In this document: in pieces, positions 7,594 to 15,819 of the stretch
Layout: every line of letters starts with the position of its first letter
Position numbering within the stretch: position 1 is the stretch's first letter
DNA from: Sinorhizobium meliloti 4H41
Lineage (GTDB): Bacteria; Pseudomonadota; Alphaproteobacteria; Rhizobiales; Rhizobiaceae
Direction: 5' to 3'
Assembly: GCF_000375585.1 (NCBI RefSeq)
Contig: NZ_AQWP01000022.1
Location: 290 to 45,079 of the forward strand
DNA length: 44,790 nucleotides
Position numbers and translations under genes: made by a program
Notes under the pieces: generated by a model
Told to the model about the DNA's origin: nothing
Databases searched by the model: none
What the model saw: only the letters and a program-made list of their open reading frames with translations

Positions 7594-8190
7594 CTAGACG
7601 TCCACTGTCTCCCGATAGGCGGTATGCCAGCCCCATGCGCCCGAGCCATAGCCTCTCTGCGTCACACGCTCCTTGTAGATCGCGGCAATGATCACTCCGT
7701 CGCCAGCCAGCAGCGATTTCGTCGAGCACATCTCCGCACAGAGTGGCAGCTTGCCTTCGGCCAGCCGGTTGGCTCCATATTTCGCATACTCGACCTCCGT
7801 CGAGTCGGCCTCCGGTCCTGCCGCACAAAACGTGCATTTGTCCATCTTGCCGCGTGAGCCGAAATTGCCGACGCGTGGATATTGCGGCGCGCCGAACGGA
7901 CAGGCGTAGAAACAGTAGCCGCAGCCAATGCACAGGTCCTTGGAATGCAGCACCACGGCATCCGCAGTGGTGTAAAAACAGTCAACGGGACAAACTGCCG
8001 CGCAGGGTGCGTCCGTACAGTGCATGCAGGCCATCGAGACGGAGCGTTCGCCCGGCTTGCCGTCATTGATGGTGACGACACGCCGCCGATTGATACCCCA
8101 CGGAACGTCGTGCTCGTTCTTGCAGGCGGTAACGCAGGCATTGCACTCGATACAACGTTCGGCGTCACAAAGGAATTTCATCCGTGCCAT
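7594..8190 (-). CDS. fdoH: Formate dehydrogenase iron-sulfur (beta) subunit
   Basis: The protein carries electrons from the catalytic subunit to cytochrome b. Sixteen cysteines form four [4Fe-4S] sites: C13-C16-C19-C23 (CIECNACVTAC), C55-C58-C63-C67, C87-C90-C93-C97 (CIGCGYCFYAC), and C119-C122-C151-C155. It has 198 residues from the ATG at 8190, which has GGAGG eight bases upstream, so the ATG at 8214 is less likely. It is shorter than E. coli FdnH and lacks that protein's C-terminal membrane helix, so it should dock on the gamma subunit without its own anchor. It follows the catalytic gene by 13 bases. Confidence 0.94.
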   Translation of the reverse strand: MARMKFLCDAERCIECNACVTACKNEHDVPWGINRRRVVTINDGKPGERSVSMACMHCTDAPCAAVCPVDCFYTTADAVVLHSKDLCIGCGYCFYACPFGAPQYPRVGNFGSRGKMDKCTFCAAGPEADSTEVEYAKYGANRLAEGKLPLCAEMCSTKSLLAGDGVIIAAIYKERVTQRGYGSGAWGWHTAYRETVDV

Positions 8191-8203
8191 CTTCGTTCCT
8201 CCG

Positions 8204-11125
8204 CTACACCGCAACGATCTGGCAAAGCGTAACCTTCGGTTCCTGCATCCCCGTTACGGGATCGTAGCCGTAGGTGGTGATACTGTTGGCGCTTTCGCCG
8301 AGAACGTAAGGGTCGGTCCCTTCGGGATAATTGGCTCGCAAGTCCTCGCCCCGGAACCAGCCGCCGAAGTGGAAGGGCATGAATGCGACACCCTTGCCGA
8401 CACGCTCGGTGACCAGAGCCTTTACCTTTGCCTTCACGTCGTTCTCCGCTCCGTTGACCCAGACCCAACCTCCGTCACTGATGCCGCGCTCGGCTGCATC
8501 GTCGACGTTGATCTCGACAAACATGTCCTGCTGCAACTCGGCAAGCCACCGGTTCGAGCGGGTTTCCTCACCGCCACCCTCGTATTCGACGAGGCGTCCG
8601 GTCGTCAGAATGATCGGGAACGATTTCGCGGTGCCATTGTCCACAGCCGCCTTCTGCACACTGAAGCCGATATTGGGCAGGCGGAACTGCTTGGCGTCTG
8701 GATAGGTCGGATACTTGGCTACAAGATCCACCCTGGGCGTATAGATCGGCTCGCGGTGGATCGGCACCGGATCCGGCAAATTCCAGGCAAGCGCCCTGGC
8801 TTTGCCATTCCCGTAGGGGTGGCAGCCATGGCTGAGCGCCACGCGCTGGATGCCGCCAGACAGGTCGGTCGACCACGACACCTTGCCGATGTCGCCCATA
8901 TCATCGCCGATCGTCTGGATGATGCCTAGTTCTTCCGGGGTGAGATCCCGATCCCAGCCGAGTTTCTGGAGCACGGCCATGGTGAACTCCGGATAACCGT
9001 CGGTGAGTTCGGAACCTTCCGTGTAAGAACCCTCGGCAAGAAGCGTTTCGCCGTTGCGTTCCACGCCAAAGCGGGCGCGGAATGGGCTGCCCCCGTCCAT
9101 GACATGCAGGCCGGTGCTGTAGAGGTTTGCAGTTCCCGGGTGACGGAGTTCCGGTTTTCCCCAGCATGGCCAGGGCAGACCGTAATAATCGCCGCCGACC
9201 TCCGGGTCGTCCTTCGGCGCGCGCAGGGTGAGCAGGTCGAATTTGTGCTGGTTGCGCATATGCGCCTTGAGCCGCTCGGGCGACTGGCCACAATAGCCGG
9301 TCGACCAGCCGCCGCGGTTCATTTCACGAAGCACGTCCTCGGGCACCGGCCGATCACCTTCGACGGCGATGTTCTTGAACATCCATTCGGCGAGGCCAAG
9401 CTTCTGTGAGAGCAGGTACAGGACCTGATAATCGTCCTTCTGCTCGAAGCTTGGGGGGACGATCTGCTCGCCCCACTGGAGCGCGCGGTTGGAGGCGACC
9501 CGCGATCCCGAGGTTTCGAACTGCGTGCAAACCGGCAGGAGATAGGTGTTGTCCTTGCGCCCCGCCTGCACCGCGAGCGAGGCCCAGGTCGTAGGGTGAG
9601 GATCGGCGACGACAAGCAGCTCAAGTCCGGCAAGCCCCTTCATCGACTCGGGTATGCGCGTGATGCTGTTGCTGGCGTGGCCCTGTACGAACATCGACCG
9701 CATGACGTCGGGTTGCTCGACGTCTTCCTTTGGCAGTGAAACCGAATCGAACCATCGGGTCAGCGGAATGCCGGGTGTTTCCATCAGTTCCTTGGAAGAG
9801 AACTGGCCCAACAGGTCGTCATAGGGGATCTCCCACACCCGCCCCCAATGCTTCCAGGCCCCCTCCGTCAGACCGTAGTAGAAGGGCAGGGTGACCACGT
9901 CGAGCCCGATGTCCGTCGCGCCTTGAACGTTGTCGTGGCCGCGGAAGATATTTGCGCCGGTGCCCGGCTTGCCGATGTTGCCGGTAGCGAGACACAGGAT
10001 GCAGCTCGCCCGCGTATTGGCGGTTCCAACAGTGTGGTGCGTCTGGCCCATGCACCAGATGATCGTCGATGGCTTCTGGGTCGCGAACGTCTCGGCGATG
10101 CGCTTCAACTGCTCGCCGGGCACGCCGGTGATCGTTTCCACCTCGTCCGGGGTGTACTTGGCGACCTCCTTTCGAACCTCATCCATTCCGTAGACGCGTT
10201 GCGCGATAAATTCCTTGTCCTCCCAACCATTCTCGAAAATATGCCAAAGCATGCCCCAGATCAGCGCAATGTCGGTGCCGGACCTGAAGCGGACGTATTC
10301 GGTGGCGTGGGCAGCCGTGCGCGTGAAGCGCGGGTCCATGACGATGAAATTGGCGTTGTTGAGTTCCTTTCCCTCAAGCAGATGTTGCATCGCGACCGGA
10401 TGCGCCTCGGCCGGATTGCCGCCAAGAACGAGCATCGTCTTGGAATTTCTGATGTCGTTGTACGAGTTGGTCATCGCGCCGTAGCCCCAGGTGTTGGCTA
10501 CGCCGGCAACCGTCGTCGAATGACAGATACGGGCCTGGTGATCCTGATTGTTGGTTCCCCACAGAGCGGCGAGCTTGCGGAAGAGATAGGTGCCTTCGTT
10601 GGAGAATTTCGCCGACCCCATCCAATAGGTGGATTCCGGCCCCGACTTCTCGCGGATCTCGAGAAGCTTGTCGCCGATGCCGTTGATCGCATCCTCCCAG
10701 GTGGTACGCTCCCATTGGCCGTCGACGAGCTTCATCGGGTACTTCAGACGACGGTCGCTGTGCACGAGTTCACGTACGCTGGCGCCTTTGGCGCAATGCG
10801 AGCCGCGATTGAAGGGGCTGTCCCAGGAGGGTTCCTGCCCCGTCCACACGCCGTTCTGGACCTCCGCAGTTACGGTGCACCCGACAGAACAGTGGGTACA
10901 GATGCTCTTTTTGAGTTCAATCGGCACGCCCGGTTGGGGGGGGCTGATCGCGGCGGCCTTTTTGACTGTGCCGAGTTGGAACGAACCGAGTGCCGCCAGG
11001 CCGCCGGCGACAAGGCCGGAGCGCCGGAGGAATGTCCGCCGGTCCAAGGGGGCCGCTGCCATGCCTCCGGTCAGGGTTTGCAGATGCGTGCGGCTTGCCT
11101 GCCGATCCTTGCGCTTCGTCAGCAT
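8204..11125 (-). CDS. fdoG: Formate dehydrogenase catalytic (alpha) subunit, Cys type, Tat-exported
   Basis: This 973-residue enzyme of the DMSO reductase family oxidises formate to CO2 with a bis-MGD metal cofactor. The twin-arginine signal LDRRTFLRRSGLVAGG is at 28-42. The N-terminal [4Fe-4S] site uses C76, C79, C83 and C111 (CTHCSVGC...HCAKG). Cys201 in ARICHSTTV occupies the metal-ligand place that is selenocysteine in E. coli FdnG (ARVUHGPTV), so no SECIS element is needed. PRFTRTAAHA and RSGTDIALIWG are typical of the family. The ATG at 11125 is chosen over upstream in-frame codons because it lies seven bases after the small Tat protein stop, with GTGAGGG before it. The Tat signal places the active site in the periplasm. 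The metal may be Mo or W; the nearby tup genes favour W as a possibility. Confidence 0.96.
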   Translation of the reverse strand: MLTKRKDRQASRTHLQTLTGGMAAAPLDRRTFLRRSGLVAGGLAALGSFQLGTVKKAAAISPPQPGVPIELKKSICTHCSVGCTVTAEVQNGVWTGQEPSWDSPFNRGSHCAKGASVRELVHSDRRLKYPMKLVDGQWERTTWEDAINGIGDKLLEIREKSGPESTYWMGSAKFSNEGTYLFRKLAALWGTNNQDHQARICHSTTVAGVANTWGYGAMTNSYNDIRNSKTMLVLGGNPAEAHPVAMQHLLEGKELNNANFIVMDPRFTRTAAHATEYVRFRSGTDIALIWGMLWHIFENGWEDKEFIAQRVYGMDEVRKEVAKYTPDEVETITGVPGEQLKRIAETFATQKPSTIIWCMGQTHHTVGTANTRASCILCLATGNIGKPGTGANIFRGHDNVQGATDIGLDVVTLPFYYGLTEGAWKHWGRVWEIPYDDLLGQFSSKELMETPGIPLTRWFDSVSLPKEDVEQPDVMRSMFVQGHASNSITRIPESMKGLAGLELLVVADPHPTTWASLAVQAGRKDNTYLLPVCTQFETSGSRVASNRALQWGEQIVPPSFEQKDDYQVLYLLSQKLGLAEWMFKNIAVEGDRPVPEDVLREMNRGGWSTGYCGQSPERLKAHMRNQHKFDLLTLRAPKDDPEVGGDYYGLPWPCWGKPELRHPGTANLYSTGLHVMDGGSPFRARFGVERNGETLLAEGSYTEGSELTDGYPEFTMAVLQKLGWDRDLTPEELGIIQTIGDDMGDIGKVSWSTDLSGGIQRVALSHGCHPYGNGKARALAWNLPDPVPIHREPIYTPRVDLVAKYPTYPDAKQFRLPNIGFSVQKAAVDNGTAKSFPIILTTGRLVEYEGGGEETRSNRWLAELQQDMFVEINVDDAAERGISDGGWVWVNGAENDVKAKVKALVTERVGKGVAFMPFHFGGWFRGEDLRANYPEGTDPYVLGESANSITTYGYDPVTGMQEPKVTLCQIVAV

Positions 11126-11132
11126 GGCACCC

Positions 11133-11342
11133 TCACTTCTGCTCAGGATAGCGATTGACGCGATAGTAGGCCTTAACGTGGTCCGTTTCGCGGTAGCGGC
11201 CCCGCATCTCCTCTTCGCCCGGGTCGTAGGCCTCAGCATCGGTGGGACAGAGCGCCGCGGCCGCGACGACGGTCGTCGTTGCGCCGCCGAATGCCTTAAG
11301 GAAGTAGCGCCGGCCCAATGCCGTTTGTCGCTCGTCTTGCAT
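11133..11342 (-). CDS. Formate dehydrogenase region small Tat-signal protein
   Basis: This 69-residue protein has a twin-arginine leader (LGRRYFLKAFGGATTT) and a short charged tail ending RYRETDHVKAYYRVNRYPEQ. Short Tat-target proteins of this kind regularly sit just before formate dehydrogenase catalytic genes; their function is not established. AAGGAGGAGG precedes the ATG. The stop lies seven bases before the catalytic gene start, so the two are probably co-translated. It may act in assembly of the exported complex. Confidence 0.85.
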   Translation of the reverse strand: MQDERQTALGRRYFLKAFGGATTTVVAAAALCPTDAEAYDPGEEEMRGRYRETDHVKAYYRVNRYPEQK

Positions 11343-11386
11343 CCTGGCATCCTCCTCCTTAGTGGGCTTGGCGCCCGGGCATGCGC

Positions 11387-12094
11387 CTATGCGTTTTGCC
11401 GTGCCGCCATGGCGAAGGCTTCGCTGTCGATCTCGATGAAAAGCCGACCGACCGTGCCGACCGACCGGTAGAATTTGGCGGCCTTAGCGTGTTCCAGGTC
11501 GCTGAAGAAACGCCCGGCCCACGGCTCGACGTGGCGTTTGAAGAAATCCTGCTCCTCGTCGTGGGAGACGGCAAAGTGATTGCCGGCAAAGCCGCTCATC
11601 ATCTCGCATATGCTGGCCAGATGATCCTCGGGTTCGCAATTGCCCTCGGCGCGCTCGATACCGAAACGGGCCATGTCTGCCCGCAGGCGCGCAAGCGGGC
11701 GCTCGTTGAGGAAGCCGGTGAGATAATAGGATGCGTAGGGAAGGAGTTCGCCGCGTCCCACGCCAATGAACAGCTCGGAATATTCGCGACAGATCGCATC
11801 GTGCGAATACGATGCTGCCGCTTGAGCAAGTGCGATGTGAGCACGGCCGAGCGGTGCATCGCTGTTGTCCTGCAAGCATGAAAGCCTGGCGAGCGATTCC
11901 CTGTCCGGCGGGGTGATCAATAGTGAGGCGAGGAGTGCGTATTCGTCCGCCCGGGCCTGGTCGATGTCATCGAGAACAGCTGTTCCTGCACCGAAGATTG
12001 AAGCATCCGCTCCATCTGGCTGTTCCCAGGCCTGATCTGAAAGCAAGTCGGGGTTCATCATACCATGACCGTGCTGCCTGAATGGGTTGCTCAT
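11387..12094 (-). CDS. TorD/DmsD-family maturation chaperone
   Basis: TorD-family proteins bind the Tat signal and apo-form of a molybdoenzyme until its cofactor is loaded. The 235-residue product is all-helical in character. It carries the family patterns EYSELFIGVGRGELLPYASYYLTG and, later, EPEDHLASICEMM and DEEQDFFKRHVEPWAGRFFSDL. It is cytoplasmic, with no signal peptide. The ATG at 12094 has a weak ribosome site; a second start at 12061 is possible. Its place 44 bases ahead of the small Tat protein and the catalytic gene fits a dedicated formate dehydrogenase chaperone. Confidence 0.88.
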   Translation of the reverse strand: MSNPFRQHGHGMMNPDLLSDQAWEQPDGADASIFGAGTAVLDDIDQARADEYALLASLLITPPDRESLARLSCLQDNSDAPLGRAHIALAQAAASYSHDAICREYSELFIGVGRGELLPYASYYLTGFLNERPLARLRADMARFGIERAEGNCEPEDHLASICEMMSGFAGNHFAVSHDEEQDFFKRHVEPWAGRFFSDLEHAKAAKFYRSVGTVGRLFIEIDSEAFAMAARQNA

Positions 12095-12168
12095 AGTAAC
12101 CCGTTACCGAACGAATGCAACAGCCTGACCTTGACGGGTTACCACATAAGGTCCCGGCAATTACCGGA

Positions 12169-12897
12169 TCAGCGTGGCATCGCTCCGCCATGTCGGGGCC
12201 CGGAGTAAACCCCGGGAAGCTGAGAAGGACGCATCTTGTCCGGCGAATGCGTGTGAGATCTGAATCCAACCGATGCGCTTACATTGGTTGCCGCCTCGAG
12301 AGCTGGTGGCTCTGTCGCCGGCGGCTCGTCGGTGGCTGATTTTTCCGTCGCTAAATTCTCTAGATCCTCGACAGGAAGTGCCGCATCCGGCACGGCATCG
12401 CCGCGTTGTTCATGTGGCGGAACGGCCTCCGGTTTCGTAAGGGTGTCAACGGCGCGCGCCGCTTTTGACAGGAAGCCCACCACGGTTTCCTTTGCGTCGA
12501 GCGGACCAAACCCCCCCATCGAGCCTGGTTTGTTGAAGTCCCAGGCATATTCCGAAGGGCCGACGAAGTCGCGGATTCCGGGGTTCAGTGACCATGCCTT
12601 GCGTAACGCCGCATGCTTCAGCGCCAACGGAACGCCTTTCTTCAAGAAAGCCGCAACGTCGCTTTCGGCAGTCAGGTCTTCGAGGTGCGGGAGGGGCTCG
12701 ACCACCCCAACACCCTCAAGCTCCGCTGCTTTCGCCTCTGGCTGGTTGCGCTCAGGACAGGAGGCCACCGGATCGTTATTCTCGGCGACCTCGCCTGATG
12801 CCTGGTCCAATTCAGGGGCCGCCGGCTTATGCTCTCGCCGTGAGGCCAGCTTGCGGCGCGACCAGCGGGCAAGATGATTGTCGCTGCCGTCACTCAT
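12169..12897 (-). CDS. DUF3306 family protein
   Basis: The product starts MSDGSDNHLARWSRRKLASR and has about 242 residues. A conserved middle section, LPHLEDLTAESDVAAFLKKG then LKHAALRKAWSLNPGIRDFV, matches DUF3306 proteins known from formate dehydrogenase loci. The C-terminal third is acidic and low in complexity and ends RHGGAMPR, an ending I associate with this family. The ATG at 12897 is preferred over the far upstream ATG because the preceding DUF3305 gene ends at 12890, giving an eight-base overlap. Function is unknown; partner and position suggest assembly of the enzyme. Confidence 0.85.
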   Translation of the reverse strand: MSDGSDNHLARWSRRKLASRREHKPAAPELDQASGEVAENNDPVASCPERNQPEAKAAELEGVGVVEPLPHLEDLTAESDVAAFLKKGVPLALKHAALRKAWSLNPGIRDFVGPSEYAWDFNKPGSMGGFGPLDAKETVVGFLSKAARAVDTLTKPEAVPPHEQRGDAVPDAALPVEDLENLATEKSATDEPPATEPPALEAATNVSASVGFRSHTHSPDKMRPSQLPGVYSGPRHGGAMPR

Positions 12898-13408
12898 CCC
12901 TTGTCGTCCTGCTTTGTGAGCCACCATGAATCCGACTTGCCATGGCTTCGGGATCTGTCCGATCACGCTTGCGTTTGACGAACGCACGCTCGACATGATG
13001 AGCTTCCACGAATGCGGTAAGGCGCTCCTGTATTTCAATCGGCATCGCAACGGCTTCGATAATGTCTGTGTTGGTTTCCGTCAGAGCTTCGGCCTCAGCC
13101 GGATCTGCTGTCACCAGATGGACTACGATCCCCGGAGCTGAATCCGTGAGTCGGAGGGCTATCCAAAGGCTAGGCCGCTGTGAACGCAGGTTCTCCCGGT
13201 ACATCGCCGTATCCGTTCCGAAAAATTCAATGTCGGATGTCCCTGCATAATAGCGCGTAAGCCTCGTCGTCTGTTCGAGCACCGTCCATGGTGTCGCGAC
13301 CGGTGCGCCCGCGAGCGCGGCGACTGGCACCCAGGAATGATCCGCCCATGGGCTATCCAGGTCTCGCCTCTCCACGATCACACCGACTTTTTCCGTTTCC
13401 CGCACCAT
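12890..13408 (-). CDS. DUF3305 family protein
   Basis: This 172-residue soluble protein has the family features KVGVIVERRDLDSPWADHSW at the start, then TRYYAGTSDIEFFGTDTAMY and LWIALRL. DUF3305 and DUF3306 are usually neighbours beside formate dehydrogenase, as here. The ATG at 13408 gives MVRETEKVG; upstream codons in the frame are not family-like. The end overlaps the DUF3306 start by eight bases, so translation is coupled. The biochemical role is unknown. Confidence 0.85.
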   Translation of the reverse strand: MVRETEKVGVIVERRDLDSPWADHSWVPVAALAGAPVATPWTVLEQTTRLTRYYAGTSDIEFFGTDTAMYRENLRSQRPSLWIALRLTDSAPGIVVHLVTADPAEAEALTETNTDIIEAVAMPIEIQERLTAFVEAHHVERAFVKRKRDRTDPEAMASRIHGGSQSRTTRDE

Positions 13409-13418
13409 GACTGCGCTC

Positions 13419-14435
13419 CTAGGTCGCTTGCGCCGTAGCGCACAACGGCAGACCGGCAATAAGATTTTGCGGCTTCATGCGGATCATTCGATCGGGCGTC
13501 ATCGCCATGATCAGCCAGATCGGTTGAGCACCCACTTGGGGCCTGACCTCGCCAATGTCGGAAAAGCGGAGCCGGAACAACGCAACGATACGCTCCGCCG
13601 TTTCGGGGTCGAGGTCCTCGCCTCGCCACAGTGCATTACCGATGCGTGTCGCCTCGGCGTCAAGGCCGACGAACCATGCCCAGTTGTCGTCTTCGATCCG
13701 CTCGACCGGTTCGATCGTTACCGTGACGGCGACCAGATGGCGGATCCAGGCTTCCATTGCGTCAGCAAGGCCGCGACGCGCGGGGCTGTGGGCGCCACCC
13801 AGACGGAGCACCATGTCAAAGGCATCGCTCCTGTCAAAATAGCTATCGGCGTTCGTCTCGTCCAGGATTTCGAGTTCGGTGACGGCTGGCCCGCCGAGCA
13901 TGCTCAAGAGCGGTGAAGTGTGGCGGTTCTGCTCGTGAACTTCTATTGTTTCCGCGTCGGCAAGCAGCAGCGCTCCTTCATGGAAGCTTACCCGCTGTGG
14001 GCGATAGAACAGCTCGGCGGCGCGCAACACCGCGGGCTCGGTCTCGCCGTCGAGCGCATTGCGCAGCACGACCTGCGCGAGCTGGTTCATGAACAGCGGA
14101 GGCGTGTCGGCTGCCGAACCGAGCGCCAGTTGCAGATAAGCGGCCTCAAGCGAGGGCGTGGCAAGAAGCCGGTCGCGGAAGGAGATCATGAACGCCCAGT
14201 TTTCGCGGGCATCCGGGTCGCCCATGACGGCGATCTCGTCCTGAGTGACCGGACGGCGCGGATGATGCATCAGAAGCTCATGGTGCAGACGCAATTCTAC
14301 CTCACACGCCCCTTCCGGCGGAAGCAGTTCGGGGCGAGCGAGATAAGCCTTGAGGAACGCGTCGGTCACTATAAGCCGGTCTGCCTCGTCCCGATCGAGG
14401 AGATGGTGACCCGAAGATACCCAGAAATCCTTCAC
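13419..14435 (-). CDS. DUF6352 family protein
   Basis: The product has 338 residues and starts MKDFWVSSGHHLLDRDEADR, the N-terminus I recall for DUF6352 proteins in these loci. It is predicted soluble, acidic and helix-rich, with no signal peptide or cofactor motif. It overlaps the upstream DUF6505 gene by four bases and lies ten bases before DUF3305, which ties it into the formate dehydrogenase operon. Function is not known. Family naming is from memory of the pattern, not a search. Confidence 0.78.
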   Translation of the reverse strand: MKDFWVSSGHHLLDRDEADRLIVTDAFLKAYLARPELLPPEGACEVELRLHHELLMHHPRRPVTQDEIAVMGDPDARENWAFMISFRDRLLATPSLEAAYLQLALGSAADTPPLFMNQLAQVVLRNALDGETEPAVLRAAELFYRPQRVSFHEGALLLADAETIEVHEQNRHTSPLLSMLGGPAVTELEILDETNADSYFDRSDAFDMVLRLGGAHSPARRGLADAMEAWIRHLVAVTVTIEPVERIEDDNWAWFVGLDAEATRIGNALWRGEDLDPETAERIVALFRLRFSDIGEVRPQVGAQPIWLIMAMTPDRMIRMKPQNLIAGLPLCATAQAT

Positions 14436-14974
14436 GTGTGCCTTCCCGCCAACGTCCGGATATGGAGCTCTTCCATCCGGTCGTTTTCCTCGTCAATCTC
14501 TATAGCGTTGAAGGCCGTTGCCATATCCAGTCGACCCACCTTCGGGTGAAGGGTACGGAACGCCTCCCGGATCCCAGTCTGCTCGCTGGCGCGGTGGAGG
14601 GCAAGTATGGTGTTTGGCGGGTGATCGCAAAGCGATTGCGCAAACGCGATTTCTTCTTCGGCGGCCGGCCGCGCTGTTTCAAGATCGGGGGCGCCGCAAT
14701 GCGCGACCAACTGTTCGGCCAGGCGTTCAACGGCCGCAGCGCGTTCTTCCGCCTTCACCTCCGTCACGACAACGAGGGTGGACCAGCCAAAACTCTCGAT
14801 GCCCAGGAAGCCGGCTCGAAAAGCCTGGCGTTTCTTGCCGGCGAGGGTTTCGGGGTCGATGCCGAAGAAAAGGAATGTACCCGGTACCGCCCATTCGCCG
14901 GGCTCGGCGGCGCGCGAATAGACGAACGTATCGGACGGATCGAGGCGAATGGTGCGCGGCAGGTTCAAAGCCAT
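14432..14974 (-). CDS. DUF6505 family protein
   Basis: From the ATG at 14974 the product has 180 residues: MALNLPRTIRLDPSDTFVYS, then FLFFGIDPETLAGKKRQAFR and GFLGIESFGWSTLVVV. This matches a small protein family seen with formate dehydrogenase genes. The start is chosen because the upstream gene ends at 14965, giving a ten-base overlap. It is soluble, and no catalytic motif is obvious. Overlaps on both sides mean tight operon coupling with the ligase-like protein and DUF6352. Confidence 0.75.
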   Translation of the reverse strand: MALNLPRTIRLDPSDTFVYSRAAEPGEWAVPGTFLFFGIDPETLAGKKRQAFRAGFLGIESFGWSTLVVVTEVKAEERAAAVERLAEQLVAHCGAPDLETARPAAEEEIAFAQSLCDHPPNTILALHRASEQTGIREAFRTLHPKVGRLDMATAFNAIEIDEENDRMEELHIRTLAGRHT

Positions 14975-15711
14975 GGCATTCCCGTTGCGGGATCGAGCCA
15001 GGAACAGGATGCAAGCGCCTGCGCCAGGCTCCGCCTCGTGAGGGAAGTCTGGCCGGGTTCGGCCTGAACCAGCAGATCCCCGTTGTCGGCGATCCGTCCA
15101 TTGTGGCCTCCGGGCGACACGCGGTCCAGCCATCGCCTGGCCAACCGCGCAAAGCCGGTGTCGTGCCATTCGTCCAAGCCGACCATCAGGTGACGTGAAA
15201 AGCTGGCGATGATCTCGCCGGTATTGACGGCTTCGAAACCCACTTCGTCCAGTGCGCCGAACAGCGGCCGCAGACCCGGTTCGTGGACGCGCACGATCGT
15301 GGTGCGGATCATTGTCGAGAAGATAAGCCAGGCCGGCGTCTCGGCCTCGCCGGTTCCCGCCGGCCAGCTCAGTTGTCCGCCGCCGACCAAGACCCCGTCG
15401 ACACGGATCGCGTCTGGCCAGTCGAAGGTGATGGGTCGTGACGGGGGCGCATGTGTGGCAAGCGCATCGGCCAGTGCATTCATCCCAGCATAGATGGCCA
15501 GGCGTGCATGCACGAGCGGCATTTCCGGTTCCAGCACGACGGCGAACTCTGCCAGATCGTCACGTCGTGCCCAGACCAGCGTCCCTGCTCCCCATTCGGC
15601 GGCAATGGCGCGAGCGTGTGCAAAAGCGTCGCCGGTCTCGCGCATCATGACGAGGTTGTAGGGCGGGGGCAGTTCGATGGCGTGGTCCATCACCGAAGCG
15701 TGCTGAAACAT
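14965..15711 (-). CDS. Biotin/lipoate protein ligase-like protein
   Basis: The product (about 248 residues from the ATG at 15711) belongs to a biotin/lipoate ligase-like family. It has ELPPPYNLVMMRETGDAFAH at the start, then GTLVWARRDDLAEFAVVLEPE and DALATHAPPSRPITFDWPDA with IRVDGVLVGGG. The last piece resembles the ligase active-site loop region. A C-terminal domain with HDTGFARLARRWLDR follows. Whether it still joins lipoate or biotin to a target is unknown; no lipoyl-domain protein is visible here. It is the first gene of the leftward formate dehydrogenase operon. ATGs at 15762 and 15780 are alternative starts. A role in maturation is inferred only from context. Confidence 0.75.
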   Translation of the reverse strand: MFQHASVMDHAIELPPPYNLVMMRETGDAFAHARAIAAEWGAGTLVWARRDDLAEFAVVLEPEMPLVHARLAIYAGMNALADALATHAPPSRPITFDWPDAIRVDGVLVGGGQLSWPAGTGEAETPAWLIFSTMIRTTIVRVHEPGLRPLFGALDEVGFEAVNTGEIIASFSRHLMVGLDEWHDTGFARLARRWLDRVSPGGHNGRIADNGDLLVQAEPGQTSLTRRSLAQALASCSWLDPATGMPWL

Positions 15712-15819
15712 GATGCCGGTCCCATTTCTGATGACGGCGAGCCTAATGTCTTTATAATGCATCCGAAGTGGAGGCGCCACCGTTGTTGGGGGGTGCCGTG
15801 ATGCGGGGGGAGAAGAAGC

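Noticed and set aside
8204..11125. Selenocysteine insertion in the formate dehydrogenase
   Set aside because: The frame has no internal TGA and Cys stands at the expected position.
9848..11158. A 436-codon plus-strand open frame opposite the formate dehydrogenase catalytic gene
   Set aside because: It is antisense to a clearly conserved enzyme, has no ribosome site and no family motif. Long antisense frames are expected in GC-rich coding DNA.
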